Program-made: the position numbers and the translations under genes
The notes under the pieces: generated by a model
Database searches by the model: none
What the model was told of the DNA's origin: nothing
What the model saw: only the letters and a program-made list of their open reading frames with translations
Source of the DNA: Sphingomonas sp.
GTDB lineage: Bacteria > Pseudomonadota > Alphaproteobacteria > Sphingomonadales > Sphingomonadaceae
NCBI GenBank assembly: GCA_017304655.1
Contig: JAFKLY010000003.1
Location: 310,001 to 374,000 of the forward strand
Length of the DNA stretch: 64,000 nt
Direction: 5' to 3'
Shown: positions 55,138 through 63,996 of the stretch, piece by piece
Position numbering within the stretch: the first letter of the stretch is position 1
Layout of the letters: the number at the start of each line of letters is the position of its first letter

Positions 55138-56256
55138 TCAGGCCATGATGGCGGTGAGCAGGCGGATCAGTCCCGCTTCACCCTCGACGCCGGTCTTGGC
55201 ATAGACGGACTTGATCTGCCCACGCAGCGTCTCGGTTGTTACGGCGCGGTCCTGCGCGATCTGCGCGCGCGATTTGCCATCGTAGAGCCGCATGGCGATG
55301 TCCGCTTCCGCTTCGGTCAGGCGATAAAGCGCGGAGAGGAAGGCGGCCACCCCGGCCCGGTCGCGCCGCGCGCTGTTGGCGATCAGCAGCGCGTGCGGCA
55401 GCTTGCCGAATGACCACTCCCGCACGGGCAGGCGAAAGCCCTCGATGAACACCGGCGCGCGGTCCGGCCGTTCATCCAGCCGCAGCCGGACATAGGGCAG
55501 GTTCGCCTCGCCCAAGAGCACCTGGATGGCCTGGCGCAGCGACATGGGTTTGCCACTGGCGTCCAGCGAAGGCCCCGCTCGGCGCACGTCACCCCGCGAC
55601 AATAGGGCGTCCGCCTGCGCGGTATGCGCCAGCAGGTCGCCCCGCGCATCGATGATGAAGGCGGCGAGATTGATGACCTCGAATGCACCGGCCAGCAATT
55701 GCGCCTGCTGTCCTTCCAGTTGCTCCTGCAACCGCACAGCCCGCCGCGCGGCCGCCGCCGCATCCCTGAAGACCGCTCTCTGCATCGCGGTCGTCCGCCC
55801 CGCCTTGCGCGAGCGCAGCAACGCAAATCCGATCACGCCGACGCGATCGACCACCAGATTGGTCTGGCAACCAAAGGGGATGCCAACATCCTCGCACCAT
55901 TCGAGATAGAGCCTGGAGCGCAACCGCGAGACGACCTCGTCATAATGCTGCTCATGCAGGATCGGGTCGTAAAAGCCGCGCGCGATTTGCTCTTCCGATG
56001 CGGCAACACGAAAGTTCAGGTCAGGCGCGCCACCGCCCATGGCAACGAAGTCCCGCAGCAACTGCTCGGGAAAGTTGGACACGATGTTGAACGGTATGTC
56101 CCGCGCGCCACCCACTCCGATCAATTGACCATGGGTCGAGCGCGTCGCCTCGGCCATTGTCTCCAGCGCATCGAACCATCGATCCGGCTGCAGGGCCGCG
56201 GTCGTGAAGACCTCGTCCCAATCCGTCCGCTCTCTCACCCGTCGTCCCGTCCACAT
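55138..56256 (-). CDS. LuxR-type transcriptional regulator
   Basis: 372 residues from ATG 56256 (MWTGRRVRERTDW); the longer frame to 56535 adds a stretch of unlike composition that would cover the divergent promoter. The C-terminal HTH (about 305-370, LTEAEADIAMRLYDGKSRAQIAQDRAVTTETLRGQIKSVYAKTG) is of the LuxR/GerE type. The N-terminal 300 residues have no named sensor domain but resemble those of other LuxR-type proteins in sphingomonads. It lies between a divergent oxidoreductase pair and the co-directional envelope operon, and may control either. Confidence 0.85.
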   Translation of the reverse strand: MWTGRRVRERTDWDEVFTTAALQPDRWFDALETMAEATRSTHGQLIGVGGARDIPFNIVSNFPEQLLRDFVAMGGGAPDLNFRVAASEEQIARGFYDPILHEQHYDEVVSRLRSRLYLEWCEDVGIPFGCQTNLVVDRVGVIGFALLRSRKAGRTTAMQRAVFRDAAAAARRAVRLQEQLEGQQAQLLAGAFEVINLAAFIIDARGDLLAHTAQADALLSRGDVRRAGPSLDASGKPMSLRQAIQVLLGEANLPYVRLRLDERPDRAPVFIEGFRLPVREWSFGKLPHALLIANSARRDRAGVAAFLSALYRLTEAEADIAMRLYDGKSRAQIAQDRAVTTETLRGQIKSVYAKTGVEGEAGLIRLLTAIMA

Positions 56257-56537
56257 TGTCCCAATCGGCAGGCCACCGATAGAGCGCCCCGCTGGCGGCA
56301 GGTCAATATTCGTTTGTGAAATCCGAACACTAACCCGCCGCTTGGAGAGCATCCAGCAGGCAGGGAAGATCGCGAGGCTGTTCTGCGCAGCGCCGATGGC
56401 GCCTGACCGCGTCATCACCAGCGGGCGCTGAACACGCCACGCCCGACGCGCGCCGTCCATGCGCAGTTTGCCGTATTCCCTCATCGCACATTGCAGCGCC
56501 TGAATCAGCGGCTTTCCGGCCAGATTCGGAGTCATTT

Positions 56538-57176
56538 ATGGACGAAACAACCCCCTCGCGTCGGCAATTCCTGACGGCGGTCGGCAATCTCGCCAGCGCT
56601 GGCTGGATCGCGCTCAACTGGCCGCAGATCGCGTTCGCCGCCGAGCAGGCCGGCCACGCCGGCCATGCCGGTCATGGTGCCGCTGGAGCCGCAGCGCCCG
56701 CGACGCTCACCACGCTGAGCCCGGCCGAAGCGGCCGAGATCGACGCGATCACGAACCTGATCGTCCCCGGCGGGGCCACGCCGGGCGCGCGCGATATCCG
56801 CGTGCTGTATTTCATCGACAATTCGCTCGGCAGTTTCTTCAAGGCACAGCTCCCCTCCTTCCGCAAGGGGCTGACGGAGTTCCAGGCCGGCTTTGCCCAG
56901 AAATTCGGCGCCGGCACGCCGTTCTCGAAGGCGCCGGAGGCCCAGCAGACCGCCTGGCTGCAGGAAGCGGACGAGACGCCCTTCTTCATGGCGGTACGCC
57001 GCCTGACCGTGCTTGGGATCACCGCCATGCCGAAATATGGCGGCAACTTCGAAGGACTGGGCACCAAGCTGATCGGCGTGATCGACAGCCATTATTGGGA
57101 GCCCCCCTTCGGCTACTACGACAAGGATTATCCGGGGTTCGAGCCCTATCCCGGCACCAAGCCCTACATGGCCTGA
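56538..57176 (+). CDS. gluconate 2-dehydrogenase subunit 3-like protein, Tat-exported
   Basis: A 212-residue protein. A twin-arginine signal (SRRQFL, Arg8-Arg9, then VGNLASAGWIALNW) is followed by a His/Ala/Gly linker (H40, H43, H46 in HAGHAGHG). The mature domain (about 58-200) matches the gluconate 2-dehydrogenase subunit 3 family (LSPAEAAEIDAITNLIVPGGATPGARD). Such subunits partner a GMC-type flavoprotein on the periplasmic side. It is 12 bp upstream of a GMC gene. The cytochrome c subunit typical of these complexes is not found next to it. Confidence 0.88.
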   Translation: MDETTPSRRQFLTAVGNLASAGWIALNWPQIAFAAEQAGHAGHAGHGAAGAAAPATLTTLSPAEAAEIDAITNLIVPGGATPGARDIRVLYFIDNSLGSFFKAQLPSFRKGLTEFQAGFAQKFGAGTPFSKAPEAQQTAWLQEADETPFFMAVRRLTVLGITAMPKYGGNFEGLGTKLIGVIDSHYWEPPFGYYDKDYPGFEPYPGTKPYMA

Positions 57177-57188
57177 CGGAGGCACTCG

Positions 57189-58838
57189 ATGGACAGCAAG
57201 ACCTACAAGACCAGCGAGACAGTCGATTTCATCGTCGTCGGCTCCGGTGCATCGGGCGGCATCATGGCGCGGGAGCTGGCGCGTGCCGGCCACAGCGTCG
57301 TCGTGATGGAGCAAGGCCCGCGCATGGAGCCCTGGGACTTCGAGCATGACGAGCTCAAATATCGACAGCTCTCCGGCATCACCAACAATCCGGCCACCAA
57401 CCCGCAGACCTTTCGCACCGACGAAAGCCAGAAGGCGGTTCAGGCCGGCGGCCGCAATGCGCTCACTTATGCCCGCATCGTCGGCGGCTCCAGCGCACAC
57501 TTCAATGCCAATTTCTGGCGCCTGCACGAGGTCGATTTCATCGAAGGCAGCAAATATGGCGGCATCGAAGGCGCAAGCCTGGTCGACTGGCCGATCACCT
57601 ATGCGGAGCTCGAGCCTTATTACACCATGGTGGAGTGGGAAGTCGGCGTCTCCGGCCTCGCCGGCGCCAGCCCGTTTGATCCATGGCGCAGCAAGCCCTA
57701 CCCCATGCCGCCGCTGCCGGTGAAATCCTCCGGCGTGCTGTTCGAGCGTGGTGCGCGCAAGCTCGGCCTGCATCCGTTCCCGGCGCCGATGGCCATCAAT
57801 TCGGTGATCTACAAGGATCGTCCGCCCTGCGCGCAATGCGGCCTGTGCGGCGGCTTCGGCTGCGAGGTGAAAGCCAAGTCCTCGTCCGTCTGGACCGTGA
57901 TCCCGGAGGCGGAAGCGACCGGTCGATGCGAGGTCCGCTCGGAAAGCTACGTGTTCCGCATCGGCATGAACGCTGCCGGCCGCGCCACGGGCGTCCATTA
58001 TTTCGACAAGGACCGCAAGGAGCAGTTCCAGAATGCGCGCGCCGTGGTGGTGTGCGCCAACGGCGCCGAGACCCCGAAGCTGCTGCTGAACTCGGCCACC
58101 AACGCTTTCCCCGATGGCCTTGCGAATTCGAGCGGAAAGGTCGGCCGCTACCTCATGTTCAACAAGGGCGGCGGGGCCATGGCCCGGTTCGAACACCCGC
58201 TCAACGAGTATAAGGGCGCCAACGTCACCCGCATCCTGCATGACTGGTACGACAGTGACCCCAAGCGCGGTTTCTACGGCGGCGGCGGCTTCGACGCGCG
58301 CTCCGGCGGGCCGCTGACCTGGGGCCAGAATGTGCCGGAGGGCACGCCGACCTGGGGGCCGGGATTCAAGGAATATCTGGAATCATATACTTACTGGATG
58401 AACTGCTCAGGCCACGGCACGTCGCTGGCGCAGGAAACCAACCGCGTCGACATTGACCCCGAGCTGAAGGATGCCTGGGGCGTTCCCGCGATCCGGGTGA
58501 CGTACAAGGATCATCCGGACGACCTGAAGCACGCCAAATGGCAGGTCGAGCGCGCGGTGGAGATCATGGACGCGGCCGGCGCCAAGCAAATCGTTCCGGG
58601 TGAGGTCGGCGCGGCCAGCGGCGGCGTTCACCTGCTCGGCACCTGCCGGATGGGCAACAATCCGGCCACCTCGGTGATCGACAAATATCACCGCACGCAT
58701 GACGTGAAGAACCTGTTCCTCTGCGACGGCTCCAGCATGGTCACCTCCGGCCGCGGTCAGCCGACGCAGACAATCGAGGCGCTCGCCTTCCGCGCTGCTG
58801 ACTATATCAACCGCTTTGCGCGGGCGAACCAGATCTAG
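57189..58838 (+). CDS. GMC-family FAD oxidoreductase (gluconate 2-dehydrogenase large-subunit-like)
   Basis: A 549-residue flavoprotein. The dinucleotide-binding motif GSGASGG lies at about 18-24 and the FAD-binding block RNALTYARIVGGSSAHFNANFWR near 92-114. A Cys cluster (CAQCGLCGGFGCEVK, about 218-232) could bind a metal or Fe-S cluster, as reported for related dehydrogenases. The C-terminus has the catalytic-type HLLGTCRMGNNPATSV and the GMC end motif GRGQPTQTIEALAFRAADY. It probably oxidises a sugar or alcohol in the periplasm, passing electrons to the subunit 3/cytochrome chain. The substrate is unknown. Confidence 0.9.
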   Translation: MDSKTYKTSETVDFIVVGSGASGGIMARELARAGHSVVVMEQGPRMEPWDFEHDELKYRQLSGITNNPATNPQTFRTDESQKAVQAGGRNALTYARIVGGSSAHFNANFWRLHEVDFIEGSKYGGIEGASLVDWPITYAELEPYYTMVEWEVGVSGLAGASPFDPWRSKPYPMPPLPVKSSGVLFERGARKLGLHPFPAPMAINSVIYKDRPPCAQCGLCGGFGCEVKAKSSSVWTVIPEAEATGRCEVRSESYVFRIGMNAAGRATGVHYFDKDRKEQFQNARAVVVCANGAETPKLLLNSATNAFPDGLANSSGKVGRYLMFNKGGGAMARFEHPLNEYKGANVTRILHDWYDSDPKRGFYGGGGFDARSGGPLTWGQNVPEGTPTWGPGFKEYLESYTYWMNCSGHGTSLAQETNRVDIDPELKDAWGVPAIRVTYKDHPDDLKHAKWQVERAVEIMDAAGAKQIVPGEVGAASGGVHLLGTCRMGNNPATSVIDKYHRTHDVKNLFLCDGSSMVTSGRGQPTQTIEALAFRAADYINRFARANQI

Positions 58839-58872
58839 GCAGCAGACAACGACCATCCCAGCCATGAGGGGG

Positions 58873-58903
58873 CCGCTTTCCGGCTGTTTTAGGCTGAAAG
58901 CGG
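58873..58903. repeat. CCGCTTTC / GAAAGCGG hairpin
   Basis: An 8-bp inverted repeat with inner partial pairing (CCGGCT / AGGCTG) lies 34 bp after the GMC gene. It has the look of a REP-like palindrome; I recall similar elements in sphingomonad genomes, but cannot verify copies elsewhere from this window. It may also mark the end of the GMC transcript. Confidence 0.5.
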
Positions 58904-59222
58904 TCGCCCCGGCGGGAGGGTCTGGGGACGGACTCTCATCGCTCGCCTGCTTCACGGTCAGGGGCTATTCGCTCAGGACTTCAAGGCGCGATTTCGGAAC
59001 ATCGGCGCCACAGCCTCGGTCCCGGGGCATTGCATTTCCTGCTGTCCTACACTCGGTCCGGCATGGCAGCCTTGCAGGACAGTTTCTTCCCATTGACTGG
59101 CGATGGACGGGACTGAGCAAGGCGCATTCTCATGACAACTTTTGACGAACCTGGCTGTATCAACTCCCGGAACAGGGGCTGGCGCCTGCCTCACCATTCG
59201 CTCCCCGAAAGGTCAGAGAAGC

Positions 59223-59262
59223 GGAAGTTCACGCCCCCGTGTCGTGAACTTCGTGAACTTCC
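59223..59262. repeat. GTGAACTTC direct/inverted repeat cluster
   Basis: GGAAGTTCAC (59223-59232) is the exact reverse complement of GTGAACTTCC (59253-59262); an extra GTGAACTTC copy abuts it (59244-59252). Three 9-bp sites in 40 bp suggest a regulatory or repeat element rather than a chance hairpin. Confidence 0.5.
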
Positions 59263-59438
59263 AGCGCCCGGTGGGCTGTAGGATGAGCGCGGAGGGTACC
59301 TGTTCGATCCCCTCCTCACCGGCGGCATCCCGCCGCGAATAGGAGCGTGTCCGAAGCGGAGGACGGCGGCCTGACGCGCCCGCAATCACCTCTTCCCCCG
59401 TCACGGGGCAGTGGAGAAAATCGCTCGCCTCGCCGGCC

Positions 59439-59478
59439 ATGGGTGCTTTCGGGCCGGACCCCGATGAGCTGCACCCAT
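59439..59478. terminator. stem-loop after motB
   Basis: ATGGGTGC (59439-59446) and GCACCCAT (59471-59478) form an 8-bp stem with further inner pairing (CGGG/CCCG). It lies 18 bp downstream of the motB stop, on the minus strand, without a T tract. Confidence 0.4.
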
Positions 59479-59496
59479 CGAGGCCCGGCCTCCCTC

Positions 59497-60627
59497 TCAA
59501 TGCTGGTCCATCAGCCCCGTCTGGCGGGCAGTGAGATCGGTCTTGCCGGGCGGCGTCTTGGCGCTCCGCCTGGGGATCGAGTCCGCATTGACGATCGTCG
59601 CACCCGTCGGCAGCGCCGTATCGCCGAGGTCGATCTTGCGGGCTTCGGCCTTGGTCATCGCCATCTGCTGATCGCGCACCAGGACACGCCGGTCGACCTT
59701 CTGCTGGGCGGCAATCGCTGCCGGATCGGCCGGGGCAACGTTCAACGTCTGCTCCAGCCCTTTGCTCCAGCCGAGGATGACCGACATGCGCCGGTTGCGC
59801 GGATCATAGCGATCGCTGGTGATGAACGGCTCGCGATCGGCAACGCCCTCGATCCGCAGGAAGCGATCGGCGCCGATGCCGTTCTGCGAGAGCACGGCGC
59901 GCGTCGCCTCGGCACGGGCAGACGAGAGCATCCAGTTGTTCATGTTCCGGCCGGAAGCATAGGGCAGACCGTCCGTGTGGCCACGCACGATCACGTCGTT
60001 CGGCACGCTGGAAATGACCTGCGCCACCTGACCGAGCAATTCGCGCGCCTCGGGCACCAGCTTGTCCGTGCCCATGGCGAACATCGCGAAATCGGATTCG
60101 TCGATCAGGTCGATGCGCAGCCCCTCCCGCGTCTCGGTGAAGCGGATGTGCTTCTTCAAGCGGCGCAGCGCCTTGGCCTGCTCCAGCTTCTGCTCAAGCG
60201 TCTTCTTGAGCTGCTCGAAGGTCTGCCGGTCGCGATTCTTCATGTCCTCGCCGCCCACATCCTTCGTGCCGGTGGCATCGCGCGGAATGGTGATGGCGAG
60301 GTTGCCCTGCCCGCCCGTGGTCGGGTGGTTTTCCTTGGCGACAAGGCTGTCACCGCCGAACAGGCCATTGGAGCCGGCGCTGTCCATCTTCATCTGGACG
60401 AGCGTTGGCGTGAAATAGTCGGCCAGGCCCTTGCGCTGCTTCTCCGTGGTCGCGCCGAGCAGCCACATGAGCAGGAAGAAGGCCATCATGGCCGTCACGA
60501 AGTCGGCATAGGCGACTTTCCACGCACCGCCATGGTGGCCGCCATGGCCACCATCGATGATCTTTTTGACGATGATCGGCCTTGGTTCAGGCTCGTTCGC
60601 GCGTTTGCCCTTGGGCTGGCTGGCCAT
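59497..60627 (-). CDS. motB: flagellar motor protein MotB
   Basis: A 376-residue stator subunit. The single membrane helix (about 37-58) carries the proton-binding Asp in VAYADFVTAMMAFFLLMWL. A linker and plug region follow, then the OmpA-like peptidoglycan-binding domain (about 200-290) with VIVRGHTDG. N-terminal KKIIDGGHGGHHGGAWK is the typical MotB start with an extra His/Gly run. The C-terminal 70 residues are extra and polar. motA lies directly upstream (21 bp). Confidence 0.94.
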   Translation of the reverse strand: MASQPKGKRANEPEPRPIIVKKIIDGGHGGHHGGAWKVAYADFVTAMMAFFLLMWLLGATTEKQRKGLADYFTPTLVQMKMDSAGSNGLFGGDSLVAKENHPTTGGQGNLAITIPRDATGTKDVGGEDMKNRDRQTFEQLKKTLEQKLEQAKALRRLKKHIRFTETREGLRIDLIDESDFAMFAMGTDKLVPEARELLGQVAQVISSVPNDVIVRGHTDGLPYASGRNMNNWMLSSARAEATRAVLSQNGIGADRFLRIEGVADREPFITSDRYDPRNRRMSVILGWSKGLEQTLNVAPADPAAIAAQQKVDRRVLVRDQQMAMTKAEARKIDLGDTALPTGATIVNADSIPRRSAKTPPGKTDLTARQTGLMDQH

Positions 60628-60648
60628 GGTCCTGGTCCCCTACCCGCC

Positions 60649-61512
60649 TCAGCGACCGCGCAGGCCGTCGAACACCTCGGCAAAGGCCGGCTGGTTCGCA
60701 TGGCTCAGGTTCGAACGCGCGGCCTCGATGACCAGCGGCTGCGGATGGCCGTGGAGCGAGGCGATGATGATCTGCTTCACCACCTGATAGATGGACGAAT
60801 CCGCATCGATCACCTGACGGCAGCGATTGGCGAAGGGATTGACCATGCCGTAAGCCAGCAACACGCCCAGGAACGTACCGACGAGCGCCGAGCCGATCAT
60901 GGCGCCGAGAATTTCCGGCGGCTTGTCGATGGAGCCCATGGTCTTGACCACGCCAAGCACGGCCGCGACGATGCCGAGCGCCGGCAGCGCGTCCGCCAGG
61001 CCCTGGAGATTGTCCGCCGGGCGGATCGCCTCGTGGTGGTGCGTCTTGAGGCTGTTGTCCATCACGTCCTCGACCGCATGGGGATCGAGCGTGCCGGACG
61101 AGACGACGACAAGGCGCAGCGTGTCGCAGATCAGATGGATGAGCGCGGTGTCGGTCATCAGCTTGGGATATTCGGCGAAGATCGAGGAGCTCTTGGGGTC
61201 CTCGATATGCGGTTCCAGCGCCACCGGCCCTTCGACCCGCAGCGTCTTCATGAGCTTGGAGACAAGGAAGATGCAGTCGAGATAGTCCTGCTTCTTGTAC
61301 TTCGGCCCCTTGAACACCTTCATCAGGCCGCCGAGCAGCGCCTTGAGGTCCGCGCCGCTATTGCCGATGATGAGCGCGCCGACAGCCGCGCCACCGATGA
61401 TGAGCATTTCGTGCGGGAGCGCATGAAGCACCGGGCCAATGTCGCCGCCGGTGATAATGAAACCACCGAACACCATGACCAGCAAGACAACGAGACCGAT
61501 ACCTGCGAACAT
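60649..61512 (-). CDS. motA: flagellar motor stator protein MotA
   Basis: A 287-residue stator protein with four membrane helices (two near 1-50, two near 165-225). The cytoplasmic loop carries charged residues for FliG contact, and the family signature DALPALGIVAAVLGVVKTMGSIDKPPEILGAMIGSALVGTFLGVLLAYG is complete, including the conserved prolines. With MotB it forms the proton-driven MotA5B2 unit. An upstream motif fits a FliA promoter. Confidence 0.95.
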   Translation of the reverse strand: MFAGIGLVVLLVMVFGGFIITGGDIGPVLHALPHEMLIIGGAAVGALIIGNSGADLKALLGGLMKVFKGPKYKKQDYLDCIFLVSKLMKTLRVEGPVALEPHIEDPKSSSIFAEYPKLMTDTALIHLICDTLRLVVVSSGTLDPHAVEDVMDNSLKTHHHEAIRPADNLQGLADALPALGIVAAVLGVVKTMGSIDKPPEILGAMIGSALVGTFLGVLLAYGMVNPFANRCRQVIDADSSIYQVVKQIIIASLHGHPQPLVIEAARSNLSHANQPAFAEVFDGLRGR

Positions 61513-61578
61513 TCTGATCCCCGCGCGCGTTTTGGTTTAAAGACCGGTGCGGATGTCTCCGCTGGTCTGACCCTTTGT

Positions 61579-61605
61579 AGAACGGCACCACTGAAACAGG
61601 GTTTA
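61579..61605 (-). promoter_or_regulatory. candidate sigma28 (FliA)-type promoter of motAB
   Basis: On the minus strand TAAA (61605-61602), 15 bp, then GCCGTTCT (61586-61579) has the spacing of the FliA consensus TAAA-N15-GCCGATAA; the -10 part matches 5 of 8. It lies about 70 bp before motA. motAB is a classic class-3 FliA target, but the match is partial. Confidence 0.4.
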
Positions 61606-61652
61606 GGGTCAGGGTTAGCGGGCATTAAAATATGTTGCGGCGCGGGCTTGAG

Positions 61653-61674
61653 TGAGGCGAAAAAAATCGCCTCA
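61653..61674. terminator. hairpin between flgL and motA
   Basis: TGAGGCGA (61653-61660) and TCGCCTCA (61667-61674) form a perfect 8-bp stem with an A6 loop, about 110 bp after flgL on the minus strand. It may end the flgKL transcript; no T run follows on the minus strand. Confidence 0.45.
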
Positions 61675-61782
61675 AAACAACAAGGCAAGGAAGAGAATGG
61701 GCGCGCGCTGCCGCGCAATTCGCCCGATACCAAGGTGAAGCGAGCCTGGTCGGTCGCGGCTCGGAGCCGGCCAGCGCCTCAA

Positions 61783-62619
61783 TCAGGAAATGAGATCAAA
61801 CAGCGACTGTCGACTGATTCGGGCGAAGGCGGCCTGGGCGGCCTCCAGCGTGGTCAGTTTGTTCTGCAGCTTGGTGATCGTCTCAGTCAGATCAGTGTCT
61901 TCCAGCGTGGAGCGCCGCTCGGTCAGGGCCAGCGCCGAGCTGCTCAGCCGCGTGCCGACGTCCTCCATACGCTGCGACCGCACGCCCTGCACGGATTGCG
62001 CGACGATGACATGATCAAGCGCCTTGCGCGCATCGCTGAGGGCATTGGAGCGGTCCGTGTCCGTGCCGGTACGCACGGCGTTGATCGCATCCTCGAGAAT
62101 CTGGTCCAGCGAGCGGGTGCCGATCACATTCTCGCTGATGCTCTGGCGCGTCGGCACGGCCTCCAGCGACACACCGGCACCGACCGGGACGTTGATCGTG
62201 TTCGTGTTGTCGAACACCGGCTGCCCTTGATAATCGGTCTGGTTGATGAGGTCCGAAATGGTCGCACGGATGCCCTCCAGATCCTTTGCGACTGCCTCGC
62301 GCCCCGGCGAACCGGACGAGGTGGAACTGGCAGTGACGAGCAGATCCGTGACGCGCGTCATCAGATTGTTGATGTCGTTGAGGTTCGTCTCCGCCTTGGC
62401 AGCGCGTGCCTGGGCGAAGCCAAGATTGCTCTTCCATGCTTCGTTGATCGACTGCTGGCGGCCCAGCAGCGAAATCTGTACCCAGTCCTGCGGATTGTCC
62501 GACGGCTCGTCGATCTTGATGCCGGTCGAGATCTTCGCCTGCTCGTTCGCGATGTCCTTCGACAACCGGCTCTGGCGATTGATCTCTGCCTGGAGGGACT
62601 GCGTCGTGATGAAGACCAT
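61783..62619 (-). CDS. flgL: flagellar hook-filament junction protein FlgL
   Basis: A 278-residue flagellin-like junction protein. The N-terminal helical region (about 5-130: FITTQSLQAEINRQSRLSKDIANEQAKISTGIKIDEPSDNPQDW) is the flagellin/FlgL N domain. The C-terminal helix (about 210-278, TETITKLQNKLTTLEAAQAAFARISRQSLFDLIS) is the matching C domain. It links FlgK to the filament. Length is near the usual 300. flgK lies immediately upstream, 24 bp apart. Confidence 0.92.
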   Translation of the reverse strand: MVFITTQSLQAEINRQSRLSKDIANEQAKISTGIKIDEPSDNPQDWVQISLLGRQQSINEAWKSNLGFAQARAAKAETNLNDINNLMTRVTDLLVTASSTSSGSPGREAVAKDLEGIRATISDLINQTDYQGQPVFDNTNTINVPVGAGVSLEAVPTRQSISENVIGTRSLDQILEDAINAVRTGTDTDRSNALSDARKALDHVIVAQSVQGVRSQRMEDVGTRLSSSALALTERRSTLEDTDLTETITKLQNKLTTLEAAQAAFARISRQSLFDLIS

Positions 62620-62643
62620 GGTCGGTTACTCGCTTCCAGCCGA

Positions 62644-63996
62644 TCAGAAGATCGCGAACAGGGATTGCATGATTTCGTTGGCAACCTGCACGATCCGTGC
62701 GGACGCCTGATAGGCCTGCTGCAAACGCAGCAAATCCGCCGCCTCGCGATCGAGGTTGATGCCGCTCACATCCGCCCGCGCTGCTTGCGCCATCTGATCA
62801 CGGTTGGACGCAGCAGTCTGCTCAGCCAGCGTTGCGGAGACCAGATTGCCCTGGGTCGAAATGAAATTCAGCCACTTATCCTCGACCGAACCCGTCCCGC
62901 GGATCGAGCTTACCGCCAACAGGTTGCCATTGGCGACACCACTGGTGGAGGCACCGGCGATGTCTGCCGGGTCGGTGATGAGCACACTGATCGTACTCGC
63001 GTCCGCTCCGATCGACAGCAGGGCGCCACCGGGATTACCAGCCGCCGTCTGACCGCCCGTGTGCCAGCTGTTGAGGTCTGTCACATATTGCTGAGCGAGC
63101 GTGTTCAGCGTGTCCAGCCGATCGCGCGCCACGGAGGCACTGGTCGTCATGCCGGCGAGCGAACCGCCCGTGGGATCAGCGATTGCCGTCGCTGTGCCGG
63201 CATCGGCGCCGGCGGTGAAATGCAGCAGGCCATTGCTGTCTTGCGCAACGAACACCTTGATCGAGTCGACGTTCACGACGAGATCGGTCGAACCATATTT
63301 GACGTTCGCCGCATCGTTCGCCCCGATCTCGACCGTGACGTTCAGGCGCTTGGTAATCTCCATGAGCGCCTGATCGCGCGAATCCAGCAGGCTGACATGC
63401 GCCGCCGTGCCTTCCTGCGAACGGCGCAAGCCTTCGTTCGCATCGGCCAACTGCTTCAACGCATCATTGAGCGCCGAAACATCGCTGGTCGCGGCCTGGC
63501 CGATCGACGTGCTGATCGTCGTCAGATCCTGATGGCTCTGCTTGAAGGCGCTGTTGATCTGCTCGAAGGAGAACAGCAGATTGCCCCGCAGCGTCGTATC
63601 CGTGGGGTTGGAAGCCAGCCGTTCGACGGAAGAGAACATCGCGGTCATGCGCTGCCCAACACCGACCGAACTGTCATTGAGCGCGGTTTGAATATCGCTC
63701 ATCCAGCGCGCACGCTGATCGGCGCTGGCGAGCGCATTGGCCGTATTGCGCGCAGCGCCGTCCAGATAATCGTCGCCCGCGCGCACGACACGATTGATCA
63801 TCGCGCCACCATAAGCGAGGCCGGAGCGATACCAGATGGTCGTGCCGGTGCCTGCCGGCGACTCCTTGATCTCGATCGTGCGGCGGCTGTAGCCCGGCGT
63901 CTCGGTGTTGGTGATATTGTTCGAGATCGCGCCCATGGCAGCCTGGAACGCCCGCGCGCCGGAGACGCCGATCAGGAACAGGTCACTGACGGTCAT
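62644..63996 (-). CDS. flgK: flagellar hook-associated protein FlgK
   Basis: A complete 450-residue hook-filament junction protein (the ATG lies 5 bases from the window end). N-terminal ALSNNIT-type motif is seen as AAMGAISNNITNTETPGYSRR, and the C-terminal motif as VSGINLDREAADLLRLQQAYQASARIVQVANEIMQSLF, both hallmarks of rod/hook proteins. It is shorter than the E. coli protein (547), with a reduced middle domain. With flgL, motA and motB it forms the start of a flagellar region that continues outside the window. Confidence 0.94.
   Translation of the reverse strand: MTVSDLFLIGVSGARAFQAAMGAISNNITNTETPGYSRRTIEIKESPAGTGTTIWYRSGLAYGGAMINRVVRAGDDYLDGAARNTANALASADQRARWMSDIQTALNDSSVGVGQRMTAMFSSVERLASNPTDTTLRGNLLFSFEQINSAFKQSHQDLTTISTSIGQAATSDVSALNDALKQLADANEGLRRSQEGTAAHVSLLDSRDQALMEITKRLNVTVEIGANDAANVKYGSTDLVVNVDSIKVFVAQDSNGLLHFTAGADAGTATAIADPTGGSLAGMTTSASVARDRLDTLNTLAQQYVTDLNSWHTGGQTAAGNPGGALLSIGADASTISVLITDPADIAGASTSGVANGNLLAVSSIRGTGSVEDKWLNFISTQGNLVSATLAEQTAASNRDQMAQAARADVSGINLDREAADLLRLQQAYQASARIVQVANEIMQSLFAIF

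Larger units (their letters stand above)
58839..59496. other. 658-bp non-coding stretch with inverted repeats
   Basis: No credible gene is seen here; short ORFs on both strands lack good starts and family resemblance. It holds a CCGCTTTC/GAAAGCGG hairpin (58873-58903), a GGAAGTTCAC/GTGAACTTCC dyad with a second GTGAACTTC copy (59223-59262), and an ATGGGTGC/GCACCCAT stem-loop (59439-59478) just after motB. It separates the oxidoreductase unit from the flagellar genes. Confidence 0.75.

Noticed and set aside
58973..59197. Possible small gene on the minus strand in the 658-bp gap
   Set aside because: 74 codons without a good ribosome site, with no family resemblance; composition does not differ from the surrounding non-coding sequence.
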